Notes under the pieces: model-generated
The model's database searches: none
What the model saw: only the letters and a program-made list of their open reading frames with translations
Told to the model about the DNA's origin: nothing
Assembly (NCBI GenBank): GCA_037157565.1
Contig: JAZHRO010000026.1
Span: 32,168,501 to 32,232,500, forward strand
Origin: Thalassia testudinum
Taxonomy: Eukaryota; Streptophyta; Magnoliopsida; Alismatales; Hydrocharitaceae
Reading direction: 5' to 3'
Length of the DNA: 64,000 nucleotides
Program-made: the position numbers and the translations under genes
In this document: positions 1-11,045 of the stretch, in pieces
How positions within the stretch are numbered: the stretch's first letter is position 1
How the letters are laid out: each line of letters opens with the position of its first letter

Positions 1-1309
1 TGATGGTAAAATTACAATTTTAACCCTATTTTCTTGTCATTCTCTCACAATGGATTTGCAATGACTTAGGGCTCTCTAGCGGTTATGTTGGAACATTTAT
101 TCCTTAATAATAACTAAATTAAGCTAGTTATAGCTCATGATGGTGTTCCCATTAGTGCCATTAAGTCATCTTCACAACACTTCTTGGCTGCAGCACATTG
201 GTTGTGAAGGCTGCTCTCAAAGAGAATGTGCGGGTTCAAAACCCACTACCCCCTCAACTAAAGACTTGAGGCGAGGCGTAGCATCAAGGCACGCTTGCGC
301 ACACGAGAGCGCAAGTGGCAGCGCAGCTACGCACAGCAGCAGCTAATGCACTCCAGCACACGCGCGCTCGACAAGGTGCACGATGCACGTGCCAGCGGAG
401 CATGAACAACGGGCAGATCTTTTGCGATGCGGGCCTTTAGTGACACTTGTAGCTGTCACTAAATGGCCCGCGCAATGTGTGCGCCAGCCAAGGCAATGAA
501 AAGGCACAGATCTTTTGGTGACAGCTTGAGCAGCCTTTAGTGATGCTTGTAGCTGTCACTGAATGTCTGTGCGTGGGATGCCTCTCCTCCCATCACTATA
601 TAAACACCCCTACACCTCCCATTCCTCTGCATCTCTACCTACTCTACTCCTACCTACTCCTAAGCTCTAGCAAGCCTAACAACGCTCCATTAGAGCTTAC
701 TCTCAAGCTCCCAAGGCTTTTATTAGTTTAGCGAACCTCTATCTCACCAAATATTCCTCCATCTCCCCATCACCATTCATAGGTCGCCTTGGAGCCGTCC
801 TCTTACCTCCATTCTGGTAGCAGATCATCTCTGCCTCCTCATCCCCATTCCGGAGCCACACCAAAGCTTTCCTCTACCCGACGTCCTCCTGCACCCCACC
901 TCCATCGTCTCGCTCCTTACCTCTTTCGTCCAAGCTTCGCCAGGCACCGTCGTCTCGCCGAACAACCGATTCGAGAGATTCCTTCTCACCTCCCTCTCTT
1001 TTTATGCTTTCGTAGATTATTGTAATAGACAATTGTGCAATATATATCATATTTGTTTCTACCTCCATTATGATCCATATTATTTTCTTGCTTTATAAAA
1101 ACAAAAACACAAAAAAAATAACAAAAACTAAAACACCAAAAACAAACAAAATGAAGCGCAGTTTCACGCTAAGTAAGCGTCGCCTCCCTATGTTCAACCT
1201 GGGACTCCCTTGGAGTTTCGGTAAAAATTTTATTTGATAAACGAGTTTTGCGGCTACAACGATGGGTTACTCTTAACCCCGATTTCAAACGTGCGAAACG
1301 CGTGCATCA
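1..1309 (+). mobile_element. LTR-like segment, probable Tat/Athila-type LTR tail
   Basis: The segment ends in GCGTGCATCA at 1309, preceded by a CTCCCTTGGAGTTTCGG block (1203-1221) resembling the 'CTCCCTGTGGATTCGACC' block near the 3' end of many plant Tat-type LTRs. A TATA box near 596 is followed by pyrimidine-rich DNA, as in an LTR leader. The copies at 12177-23731 and 60768-62925 also end in CATCA. The 5' boundary is unresolved and may lie outside the window, so no target-site duplication can be tested. No coding region is visible. Confidence 0.35.
596..605 (+). promoter_or_regulatory. TATA box of LTR-like segment
   Basis: CTATATAAAC followed by a pyrimidine-rich, AUG-poor leader. It is placed as a Pol II promoter inside an LTR would be. 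No host gene follows it. Confidence 0.4.
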
Positions 1310-1406
1310 AACACCATCACCACATGCCCTATCGCAAGCACCATGCATACACACCCACCACAAGTCACGACACCACCACCACCTTTGTTGCCTTCCTCTC
1401 ATTCTC

Positions 1407-1460
1407 TCTCACTCACTCACTCACTCACACACACTCTCTCTCTCTCTCTCTCTCTCTCTC
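1407..1460 (+). repeat. (ACTC)n/(CT)n microsatellite
   Basis: About five ACTC units are followed by CA dinucleotides and roughly 14 CT dinucleotides. This is simple-sequence DNA directly downstream of the LTR-like segment. The reading frames through it (Ser/Leu/His/Thr-rich) are composition artefacts. Confidence 0.9.
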
Positions 1461-1850
1461 ATGCACACACACCTAACCAACACAGGCACTAGTCCACAAC
1501 TGCTTCATCTTTGTTGTCCTTTACTCTCCCTCTTTCTCTCTCGCATGCATGCTTACGCCACTCACAACTCCCCTCAGCCACTACCAACACCACACACACA
1601 CATACATGCACCAAAGAAAATGAGAGAGAAGAATCGTCATGAGGTGGTAATGCGGTGGCGATCATGGGAAGGGAAGGGCGTGGGAGTGAGGGGGCGTGGG
1701 CATGGAGTGGTGGTAGCGAGCAAAGAGGAGAGGAGGGGGCTTGGATGGATGAGAGTGAGGATCGATGGAGGTAGTGGCATTGGATATAGAGAGGGGAAGC
1801 ACCGGAAGGGAGGGGGGAAGAGATCAGGAGCATGAGAATGGTTGGATTGG
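1461..1850. other. Pyrimidine-rich then purine-rich low-complexity DNA, no gene
   Basis: CT/CA-rich DNA (1461-1615) switches to G/A-rich DNA (1616-1830). Open frames exist on both strands but have biased, repetitive composition and no recognisable domain. I see no gene here. Confidence 0.5.
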
Positions 1851-3480
1851 CCAGCAGTTATTGCAACTTCATGAGAAGGAAACATGTTATTTTGTTTATT
1901 CTTCCAGTAATCAATATCTCGTGGAACAACTAGATCCCTTTTGAGGCATAACATGTATATGCATTTGTTTTCATGTATATCATGCATTATTTCAGGTATA
2001 TGTTTTCTTGCACAACGTATCCCCTTGTTTGTGGCTCTTTGCATATATATGCATTCGTGAGGAGCTATGTCCCTCGGGAGTTTTTTGAGTGCAGATAGTC
2101 TCTTTTTTGTGCACATGGATACCTTTTTTTTTGGAGAAAGATAAATTATTGTCAATTTCTAAGAAGGTTGACCATAACTTAACTCGGACATTTAGACATT
2201 TTTTATTGCTATACGACATGGTGAGGTGAAGAATGAAAAGCCTACATCAGCAAAAATTATCTTGAAGAGGTGCAGAATAGAAGTCCAACAGCATTTTGTA
2301 GGAGGCATGGGCGATGTGCTGAGGAAAATGCATATCATTTGTCCTTAAAGTGAGGACCTGCATGGTTGATGCACAGCACATGTAGTATTAATGCGGCAAG
2401 AGTGAGTTGCAGTTGCTGCAAAGACTGTGTGAGAGAGGTGGAACCATCACATATGAAGGTGCATGACAATTATAGAGGCATGAGGTAGAAGATGCTAGCT
2501 GTAGAGTCATTGTACATGTAAGAAGTAATTTGCTAGATTAGTTATAGGTCATAGAAAGGCAACCCTTCCAGGAAAAAAAAATGTCATTGAAAGATAGTAA
2601 AACGAAGGGATCCTACTAAATCTAGACAAAAGGTTTTAATTACTAATACTTCCTTTTTATGGATCCCACTTCTGCGTTTTTTTTTTTGTGTTAGATTGTT
2701 TCTTAACTCTAATTTTTGTAATCACATTATGGGTTATTATAAAATCTACTACTAATCTCATGATCTCAGCATAATAGTTAATGCCATAATTTTGGAGTTA
2801 CACGACATTGAAAAAATGGAAAGTTACATCATATATTAATCATGTTCTTTCTCCAAAAAGGGCAAACCTACATGTTAGCAATTGGATAAAGTTGTGCTTT
2901 GATATCCTTTTTTAGGGGAGACACCTTATATAAATTGTGCTCCTGCATCAAATCGCGAGCTACCAACTGATATATTTGTTATAAAGGTGGAGTTAGTGAT
3001 ATCCGCTTGAAATGACTTTCGCATATGCTTTTAACATAAACAAATCATAATCCATTTTTCAATGATGCCTTTACTTACTTCCCTGTCCATACTCTTATTT
3101 TTCATTCAACATGTGATGACGAATCGAGATGACAGAAATTATTGAACAAGTGGAGGAAGTCAGCGATTGAAACTCTAATTAACTTCGACGGAAAAAATTC
3201 ATGTTCTAATTTATATCTATACAATACCCAGAAGATTGATGTGTGAAAATAATTTTTTTTAAAATTAATCTGATGAACAATGGACTGCCCTACATCTACT
3301 AATAATAGTCTCTGGAGTTTGATTATCGTTTATTAATAAATAAGGAAAGGAATGTTGTTTGCAAAAATAATGACACAAATATTACTCTAGGAAATATATG
3401 TGAAATTTATGATTTCAAATACCAATAATAATTAGTGAAAAATTAAAGAAATACATATTTACAACACATCTTGAAACATG
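1851..3480. other. AT-rich intergenic DNA, nothing recognised
   Basis: No open frame with a recognisable domain, no LTR ends and no terminal repeats could be identified. A run of T at 2124-2132 and scattered poly(A) are the only features. Confidence 0.5.
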
Positions 3481-3830
3481 TGAAGGGAGAGAAATTAGTT
3501 TTAATCGGTGTATGTTAATTTTCTACCGGTGAAAATCACTTTTTATAAGTGAAAAATCACTTTTTAAATGAAAATTACTTTTCCATAGGTGTGTTCTTCA
3601 TTTTCAACTGATGTGTTTTGATTTTCAACTGCTAAAAAATCATTTTGAACAGGTACCGGTTGAGATGCAAAACACACCAATGTGTTTTCATTTTCAACCT
3701 ATTGAAAACCATTTTCAACTGGTATATTTTGGTGATTTTGACTTTTAACTAGTGTACTTTGATTTTCAACCAGTTGATTCTAATTTTCAACCAGTTGATT
3801 CTTTGAATGGGAGCATTAGTGGGAACCACG
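3481..3830 (+). repeat. Degenerate array of TTTTCAAC(C/T)(A/G)GTTGA, 21-bp spacing
   Basis: TTTTCAAC units recur with 21-bp spacing: three local pairs and a triplet checked by hand are exactly 21 apart. Halves such as CAACCAGTTGA and CAACTGGT are what CpG decay of a CAACCGGTTG palindrome would give, and ACCGGTTGA survives near 3655. The layout matches the arrays in recognised LTRs elsewhere in the window, so this may be the U3 region of a degraded LTR. That assignment is inference. Confidence 0.55.
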
Positions 3831-4308
3831 CATTGCAAAATGCGTTGCAACATGTGTTTTCGTACTTAGACCCAATTATAATGAGCTTCGCATATTTGGG
3901 AATGATTCTTCCACCAAAATGTTAATTGCATGATGCTGCAAGGTTTGTTGCCAAGACACATTCAGGAACTATTTCATATACTAGTCAGTCAATAATAGAA
4001 AGGGAAACTTTTCCGAAGATAGGAACATTTTTGGAGGAAATATAGGAGGCAAATGACGATCGGGTTTTGAGGGTGAGAGCACATATGAACGAAACTGTAT
4101 CAGAAAAGGTGAAGTGTCATAGGAGATGCCAATTGATTTCCCTAGGATTCTATCTACCAAGAGATAGTAACTTGAGTATATATGTTCATAATTATGGTTC
4201 TAAAGTTTAGCCAACCAAGTTTGATTTCACAATGAATGAGTTTTAAGTTACATCTCTAAATAAACTTCCTTCAATGGGTCAAATCAAATAAAAATTCACA
4301 AGCCTTTA
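3831..4308. other. Intergenic stretch, no gene seen
   Basis: AT-rich sequence without a recognisable coding domain or element end. It leads directly into the TTA target site of the MITE. Confidence 0.5.
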
Positions 4309-4640
4309 GGTTGTGTTTGGATGAGAGTTAACATTTGTCATAAGATAAGAGTTAGAAAGAGATATTGTAAAGGTAATGATGTAGATGGCGGGTTACTAGA
4401 TGATAGATGTGATAGATGATTTGATATGTTATAAATTATATGTTGATGTAATTTAAATATAAAGAGAGTTGTAATTTATTTTATATTTAATATTAAATTA
4501 TTTATTATTATTATTTCATTCAAAAGTGAAGTAAATGGGATTAGGTGTGATAGATGATTTAATATATTATGGATAAATCTTTCCAAAAAAATATATTATG
4601 GATAAAGAATTAAGATGCACAATGGATCAAAAGATGTATC

Positions 4641-4999
4641 ACTACGTCTTCCTTCTGTCCATTGATTAATGGCCGACCAACAGGGAAGCGGATTCAGCCT
4701 CAGCAAGGGGTGAAGCAGGGGTGCCCTATTGCTCCACTTATCTTCATATTGGAGATTGACACGTTAACCAAATTCACCTTCAAAGCCAGCGCAGGAGGGC
4801 TTATTTTTGGTTATACTCTCTCCACACACAAGGTGCTAACGCCTATATTGCAATTTGCAGATGATACAGTGTTCATTATTGAGGAGAGTACTAGGTAGGC
4901 AGAGTGCCTGTAACATCTCATGAACACTTTTGGTAAGGTTTCTAGTTTAAAAGTTAATGGTGCTAAATCTTCTTTGATTTGTTTTGGGATGGCCTGCAA
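4641..4999 (+). pseudogene. LINE reverse transcriptase fragment (palm)
   Basis: The translated frame contains INGRPTG, then QGVKQGCPIAPLIFILEID, the typical '(R/Q)GxRQGxPxSPxLF' stretch of plant L1 reverse transcriptases. The catalytic block QFADDTVF lies near 4853-4876. After a stop at 4896 the frame continues with NTFGKVSSLKVNGAKSS, equivalent to the 'F..xSGLKxNxxKS' element that follows the active site. The domain starts abruptly at the LINE truncation point. A pseudogene without a start codon. Confidence 0.8.
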
Positions 5000-5019
5000 T
5001 ATTTAAGGTTCTATTTCAA

Positions 5020-6182
5020 AAATTCTTAGCATGCCTATTGTTAGCCTTCCAATCAGATACTTGGGTCTGCCATTGCAAGCAAAAAAAATGAAGAAAAAGA
5101 CTGGATGCAACTATTTGAGAAGATGTCGGCTAAAATGGCAGGGTGGTGTAGCCAATTCTTGTCTAAGGGGGTAGACTAATTTTGCTCAATTCAGTGTTGT
5201 CAGCTATTCTAGTCTTTTTTATGTCCATGTTCACATCGCCTAATTCTATTCTGAAGAGGATGGATGTGACAAGAAAGCAGTTCTTCTGGAAAGGGCCATT
5301 TTGTAATGGGTGATTTATACAATCGATCAAGTGGAAGAACATTTGCTATCATAAGAAGGGGGGAGGCATGGGAGTCAGATACATTAGGGAGTTTGGAGAC
5401 TCATTGCTTCTCAAGTGGGGTGTCATTATCTTGAGAAGAGAAGAGGGGTTGTGGCAGGATATCATTCAGGATTCTTATGGTGATTCTATCTCGTTGGATA
5501 ATGTGTTACACCCATTTGGAGCTTCCCCCTTTTGGTCTACGGTCTCCAAACCGTTGGAGACAAATTGGGATATATTTTCTCCCAAGTTAGGAGATGGCAA
5601 TGATTTCAAATTCTACAAGGATGACTGGAGTGGGCTTAAGCAATTCCAAGATCTCTACTCCCGCATGTATAATTATTCTGATATGAAGGAGGCCAAGGTG
5701 ATGGAGTTCTGGCAGGAGGATGCAACCGTGTGGAGACCCATCTCCATAGGTGGGCCGCATGCTAGCAAATCAGGTGAGGAGTCTCAGCACTTGATGGAGA
5801 CGCTGGCTACCTTCCAGCCTAGGGAGGGCACTGATAGATTTGATTGGAAGTATGGTGTGTATGCTCCGTGTAAAGCATACGAGAAGCTCATTGGGAACAA
5901 GGATGATGATGGACACAGGAGATTCTGTGCCTCGATGTGAAGCTGAAGATTCCCTTGAAGGTGCAGATTTTCTTGTGGCTAACCAAGCGTAAAGAGTTGA
6001 TTACTGGTGCTCTTAGAAGATGGCTCTTGGGAGCCGATGTCCTCTCTTGCCCTTTGTGTGAATATGATGAAGATGATGTTAGACACCTTTTCAGAAGCTG
6101 CTTATTCACAGATGAGGTGTGGAGAGATTCTGTGCTTCCCTCATTCCGACATGGAATGTCTTGTGGCATGATTTTACTGTGA
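5020..6182 (+). pseudogene. LINE RT C-terminal region and zf-RVT domain
   Basis: This continues LINE-1. IRYLGLPL and KMAGWCSQFLSKGGR are landmarks of the plant LINE RT connection region. A 190-codon open stretch (5368-5940) gives GGGMGVRYIREF and FYKDDWSG, the usual 'GGLGxRxL' and 'FWxDxW' signatures. The frame then shifts to 5937-6182, which holds KIPLKVQIFLWL, then CPLCEYDEDDVRHLFRSC, a zf-RVT zinc-binding motif (C-x2-C...H-x4-C). Stops near 5176 and the frame change at about 5940 mark it as non-functional. Confidence 0.8.
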
Positions 6183-6506
6183 GTTCCAAGCCACGTGTTT
6201 ATATTGCTGCTGTCACATGGGGTGTCTAGAGGGCTAGGAATGATGCTTTGTTTAATGGGGAAAGAGTGTGGGTTGAGAATGTTTATAATGAGGTGTCTTT
6301 TTATGTTAAGTTATGGCTAGCATCCCTATAATTTTTTCTAAGCTTATAATAAATATAGACACCTATTGCATTCGGTAGTGGTCCTCCCTTTGCATTAAAA
6401 AAAAAGATGATATTTCTCATAAATCATGACTACACCACGAAACTATTCATCATCCATCATTACCACACCACCTAATTCATAACTTTAGTCCTCAACCAAA
6501 CATAAC

Positions 6507-6913
6507 TTAAGTTCACTCGTCTTTAAAAAAAAAACAAAGAAAGAAAATAGAAACGAAAAAAAATAAAAGGTTTGCAAACTCCACGACCCATCTATACTCA
6601 ACTCGCACCGGTCTACAAACTATAAAAACAAATCTACATTGCCAACTTGCTGCCAACCAACTTCAATACAAAGGAAGTATCGAAGAGGTCCAACATACTT
6701 GACGTTTGATTTTTGACCTAAAAAGAGAAGGGATAATATTTTAGTAATTGCGATGCATTGTTTATGACTATGAGGCATGGTCTTCTTTGTTTTTTCTTTG
6801 GCTATTAAAGAGGGTGCAAGACTCCAAGTTGTGGTCCCTTGGTCTTGCTTGTCATTCGACTTTAACCTTTTTTTTCCCTAATATTACTCTAAAAAAAAAA
6901 TGAAAATCGGTGG
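6507..6913. other. Intergenic spacer, no gene
   Basis: AT-rich DNA with A-runs and no coding signal, ending at the start of a SIRE-like LTR. Confidence 0.5.
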
Positions 6914-7927
6914 TGTTGGTGCCATAGCATTAATAAGTTTATTTTGATGATAACAAAATCATATCAATTAAATACATATTCTTGAAAGTTAATATTTTAG
7001 GTAAAGGAATGTTGAAGAATATCCAAACTTAGAGAAGAAAATGCGAAGAGCTTAGAAGAAGATGCTAAGATTGTCATGAAGCAACTTCATGAAGGGAAAT
7101 AAAAAAGTCTTATTTTTTTTATTTTTAAGTGTTGGAAAATATACCTGGGAGGATCCTTTGAGCACATAAATGAGTATTAATTACGATTCATTCGATGAAG
7201 ATCACATGAATGTGAATAATATCATCTATCTTGATGGAGGTGATTTTGCAAAGAATCGATAATAATGGCCATTGAAAATTCCCTAAAAAATAGGATGCAA
7301 TAAGGACTAATTGGATTATACATTCTATAAATAGATATGATAATTAATTGGTAATACAAGAAAATGTTCATATTACAAAAAATAATAATTAATGAACTAA
7401 AATATATTATACAAATGATTGTAATACAAGTAATAACTCAAAACTTCTTGTAATACAAACTTATATTATAAAGTATTATTTGTAATATAATTGCAAAAAT
7501 TTTTATTACAAGTGAAAATTGACCTGTAATATATGCAAAAACATTTATTACAAAGTAAGACAAGTTGTAATACAACATCATTACGAAACACGTTGTAGCA
7601 GAAGCAATTGTAATACAACATATATAGTAGTAATACAAGTCCAGAACAAGTGCACATACTATTAGTTTCACTAAGAAACAAGTTGTAATACAACATCCTT
7701 ATAAAAGCATGTTGTAGTGGAAAAATTGTAATACAACATGACATATAATTATAATGCAAGCCTAGAATAAGTGCATCATCCGTAAGTTATAGTAAAAAAA
7801 TAAGTTGTAATACATCATGACATATAGTTGTAATACAAATCCAGAAGAAATGTACCTATTGTAAGTTCCAATAAGAAATAAGTTGTAATATAATATCCTT
7901 ACAAATATGTTGTAGTGGAAATAATTA
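6914..7927 (+). mobile_element. SIRE-like copia LTR fragment, left part
   Basis: It starts TGTTGGTGCC and shortly after has TTTTGATGATAACAAAATC, the 5' block also seen at 26847 and, inverted, near 40940. The array at 7320-7927 occupies the position where the related LTR at 26824 has its palindrome array. It is cut by the second LINE at about 7928 and resumes at 32618-32740 with the same repeat. No TATA box or LTR 3' end is seen, so the copy is truncated. Confidence 0.5.
7320..7927. repeat. TTGTAATACAA near-palindrome array with a ~115-bp higher order
   Basis: TTGTAATACAA and variants occur more than 15 times. Blocks containing AAGTTGTAATACAACATC recur near 7562 and 7680 (period about 115-120), with more diverged copies near 7803 and 7880. 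Neighbouring units are roughly 15-22 bp apart. Related sequence reappears at 32618-32735, on the far side of the LINE insertion. Confidence 0.7.
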
Positions 7928-8341
7928 CAATTGGGAATCTAAAATGTCACAAATTTCTTCCCAAGATTTATCGTATTCTAAATTTCTACGTGTTCTTCAG
8001 TTTGTTTCTTTGGAGGGTTTGAAGGTAATCAACACACATCTCAACTTGGTAAAAGTGATTTTACAAGGAAATCTTTACTTCAAGATCAGGAAAAATGTTC
8101 TGTTCAAGATGTGGATTGGAAACTTGGGTGCAAAGAACCTATAGATTGTAAGGTTGATTCTGGGGCATCTACCTTCCTTTGCACAATTTCGAAACTCAAT
8201 CTATGTCAAATTTGGCATATGAGGCACACTCTCCTATTAAGGCTAGAGGAGCCTGTGGGGGTCAATCCTCAATGGGGATGAGTAGAGTCACAGAAGTCGG
8301 TCAAAATCCCTTTTTGTTTCTCTTTCTTCATGAAGTGTCAT

Positions 8342-9100
8342 TTTTGAAATTGTAGGGGTATTCTTAACAATCCTACATTGATTCGACTTAAAGCTATGAT
8401 CGAGGTCATCATTTTGACATTATGTTTCTTTTCGAGCCCTTTGCTCACCCCTTCCTAATTAATTTAATCAAGGACTCCATATCATTTGATTTTTGTATGC
8501 TAGACCCTTGTGGTCCTAATATCTAGTGCTTTTGGAGAGGATCACTTGTGGTCTCTCCTTTAAATGCCATATCTCAAGCATCAACGATTACCTGCCAAAT
8601 GGGGGACAGGCTTTTCGTTGTGTCTGGGGTCTACGTCTCTTATGAAGCGGAGAGCTGATCTAGCTTATGGAATCATCTTCAGGCCTGCTCCCCCTTCATC
8701 CCTTCCTTTGATCATTAGGGGGATTTTAATTGTATTTTACATCCTTCTGAAAAGACTAGAGGCCTCCCCTTTTGAGAATCTCACTCATCTCCTTTTCGAG
8801 TGTTTATTGATGACCATGCTCTTCCCGTTCTTCCTTTAGGCGGTAATCAATTTTTGTGGTGTAATGGAAGAAGAGGGAGTGCCAAGATTTATCAAAAGCT
8901 TGACCATATTCTTGTCAATTCCAATTGCATGCTTCTTGGCCCTTTAGGTAGATACCTTTCTCATTGGAATTCATATCATGCCCCCATGTTTCTATCCATT
9001 CAGTCGACACAAGCCACTCGTCCTCACCCTTTCCGCTTCCAAAATATGTGGATGAGGGACGAAAAATTTCAAGATCTTGTAACTTCAATCTAGGGTCAAC
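8342..9100 (+). pseudogene. LINE AP-like endonuclease remnant
   Basis: The first recognisable motif is NCRGILNNPTLIRLKAMIE (about 8353-8409), which in intact plant LINEs begins WNCRG; here the Trp codon reads TGA. Later come IIRG/GDFNCILHPSEKTRG-like fragments in shifted frames. The best-preserved stretch (8800-9093) contains GGNQFLWCNGRRG, KLDHILVN and HWNSYHAPMFL; the last is a degenerate 'SDHxPL' active-site motif with Tyr in place of Asp. A changed catalytic residue plus frameshifts make it inactive. Confidence 0.75.
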
Positions 9101-9239
9101 CTCTGGTTGGATCCTCCTGTCTTCAATACCCATTGTCCTTACCTCCCCACTCTTTGTTTGGTTCAACCCTTCTTTCATCTAATATGCCTTCTAACCCTAT
9201 GACCATCTTGTGCATCAAACTGTCTATTTGAAAAAGGCA

Positions 9240-10232
9240 CTCAAATTTTGAAATAGATCAAGTTTTGGTGATAGTCAGGTGCTAGTTGGGAACTTAGAAA
9301 GTTGCTATGAGGACCTTGATTCAAAGTTATCATCCCAATAGGATGAAATTGTTGCCGCTGAGCTCACTAACGTTCATATTCAACTTGATGATGCCCTGAC
9401 TAAGTTTAATGATTTCTTACTCAAAAGGCTAAGATTGATTGGATTGTGAATGGGAAAAGAAATAATTAATTCTTCTACACGACTATTAAAAAATATTTTG
9501 CAAAAAAGTCCCGATCTTCCCTCACTAATTCCATTGGCCTTGGTTCCTGGTCAGTTGCCGCTACTAAAGCCTCCACTTATTTTGGGAATCTTTTGACTTC
9601 GGCAGGTATTGGTGATATCGATGATTTCCTTCAGGTTATTCCTCCCATTACCACCGAGAGCGAGTCCGACTTCCTCACGAGCTTGCCTTCCGACAACGAA
9701 ATTGATCTTTCAAACTTTAAATCAAATGTCCCCAAACAAAACTCCTGGACCTGACATATTCAACGTTGAATTCTTTATCAAATTTTGAAATATTATTAAA
9801 ATTATTATCATAGCAGCAATCTTCACCTTCTTTGTTAAATAGAGGGCTAACAATACTTTTATCTCTCTCGTTCCCAAATAATCGGATGCCTTGGAGCTAT
9901 CTGATTATAGACCTATTAATTTATAAAATGTGTTTATAAGATTGTCTCCTCGGTATTCTGGCAAATCGCTTAAGGACGATGCTCCCTGAAATTATTTCCC
10001 CCGAATAAGTTAGTTTCATCAAGGATAGATCAATTTTTTATCATATCTCCATCGTGTTTGAACTTACTCTGAAAATTAATCATAAGGTCTTTAGATCCAA
10101 TATCATTTTACAGCTTGACCTTGAAAAAGCATATGACCGAGTTGACTAGGAAGCCTTATTTCGAATCTTATCTAAGTTTGACTTCTCATTTCATATTATT
10201 GGTCTTGTCATGACCTTTCTTCAGTATGATGG
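9240..10232 (+). pseudogene. LINE linker and N-terminal reverse transcriptase remnant
   Basis: A linker with helical, charged character (LESCYEDLDSKL, AELTNVHIQLDDALTKF) leads to the RT fingers. LELSDYRPINL (about 9892-9925), then a shifted ISPE..FI.DRS and LDLEKAYDRVD (about 10114-10146) match the plant L1 RT motifs 'YRPISL' and 'DxxKAYDxVxW', including the first catalytic Asp. Several stops and frameshifts are present. The sequence stops at the copia LTR at 10233 and continues at 11299. Confidence 0.7.
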
Positions 10233-10832
10233 TGTTGAAATTAATGCATACTAGAAATAAATAAATAAAAATATATGTATTTCCAACAATTCACATAAAT
10301 CCAAAATATTAAATCAAATAAATTAAACATAATTTGCTAAGATCCATAATAAAATAAAGAATAAATAATATATAATAGCATATATAAATAAAATAAAGAA
10401 AGGTTAGATATTACTCCGATCGAAGAGTCCATAAAGGACTTCTCTTAGAGAATGTATCGCCCTCTCACAATACCAGTGCGTAAGGATCTGACAAACTCCT
10501 CCCAGGATATGACGATCTACCTCTAAGATTCGGCGTACTCCGATTTTGGACATTCTCGAAAATCACCTCAAGAGAATGAAGCTGAGTCAATTTGGTTGAT
10601 CAACCAAATTCCTGATTGATCTACCAATTAATCGGTTTGATTAATTAAAAACTTGTCGTGGATCTTTTAATCTCCTTATGCAAGATTGACAAAACTGATT
10701 GGAGATTTTTCTACCAATCTCATATCGAACAATCACACCAAGAAAGAGCGACAAGAACGAGAGAGGGGAGAGAGTGTGAAGAGAGCTTTTCTGCTCTTAT
10801 TGTGTGTCAAATGAGAGCTTCCTTGTGACCCT

Positions 10833-10843
10833 TGTATATAGCC
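10833..10843 (-). promoter_or_regulatory. TATA box of copia solo LTR
   Basis: GGCTATATACA on the minus strand. It lies just downstream of the palindrome array and upstream of the sequence AGAGCAGAAAAGCTCTC, a likely transcript start region. Confidence 0.5.
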
Positions 10844-10869
10844 TACGACCCAACATTTATAGAAATTCC

Positions 10870-11045
10870 TATTTTATGGAAATACGGCAATTAATCGACC
10901 AATTTAGTCCTATTAATCCATCAAAATCAATTGATCGATCAAACTTAACTTTTTGGTCGACCAAACCAATTAAACGACCAAAGTTAACCCATTAATTGAT
11001 CAAAAACAATTAATCCATCAATTTTACCTTTTAATCAACCAGTCT
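10870..11045. repeat. TTAATCGACCAA/TTGGTCGACCAA palindrome array
   Basis: Palindrome centres (TCGA and variants) were counted with successive spacings of 22, 18, 22, 17, 22 and 18 bp, averaging about 20. Units include TTGATCGATCAA and TTGGTCGACCAA. The array lies directly upstream of the minus-strand TATA box, that is, in the U3 of this LTR. Further units occur near 10595-10640. Confidence 0.75.

Larger units (their letters stand above)
4637..6405 (+). mobile_element. 5'-truncated L1-type LINE (LINE-1)
   Basis: The element begins inside the reverse-transcriptase domain, runs through a zf-RVT tail, and ends in an A-run (6397-6405). AAAAGATG occurs at 4629-4636 and again at 6402-6409, consistent with a target-site duplication merging with the poly(A). 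Endonuclease and ORF1 are missing, as expected from 5' truncation during target-primed reverse transcription. The reading frame is broken by stops and shifts, so it is dead. Confidence 0.8.
4309..6506. mobile_element. PIF/Harbinger-like MITE, interrupted by a LINE
   Basis: The left end GGTTGTGTTTGGATGAG (4309-4325) is matched by an inverted copy, CTCAACCAAACATAAC, at 6491-6506, with about 14 of 16 positions agreeing. TTA lies immediately outside both ends (4306-4308 and 6507-6509), the usual Tourist/Harbinger target duplication. Only about 430 bp belong to the MITE; the rest is the LINE at 4637-6405. No transposase is present, so it would be non-autonomous. The degenerate TIRs suggest an old copy. 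Confidence 0.5.
7928..10232 (+). mobile_element. LINE-2, piece 1 of 4 (5' region, endonuclease, start of RT)
   Basis: The LINE lies inside the TTGTAATACAA array, which flanks it at 7927 and 32618. Piece 1 holds a poorly conserved ORF1-like leader (7928-8340), the endonuclease (8342-9100), a linker, and the RT fingers to 10232, where a copia solo LTR interrupts it. The other pieces are 11299-11974, 26437-26823 and 31198-32617. The left boundary is approximate because no clean target-site duplication was found. Confidence 0.75.
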
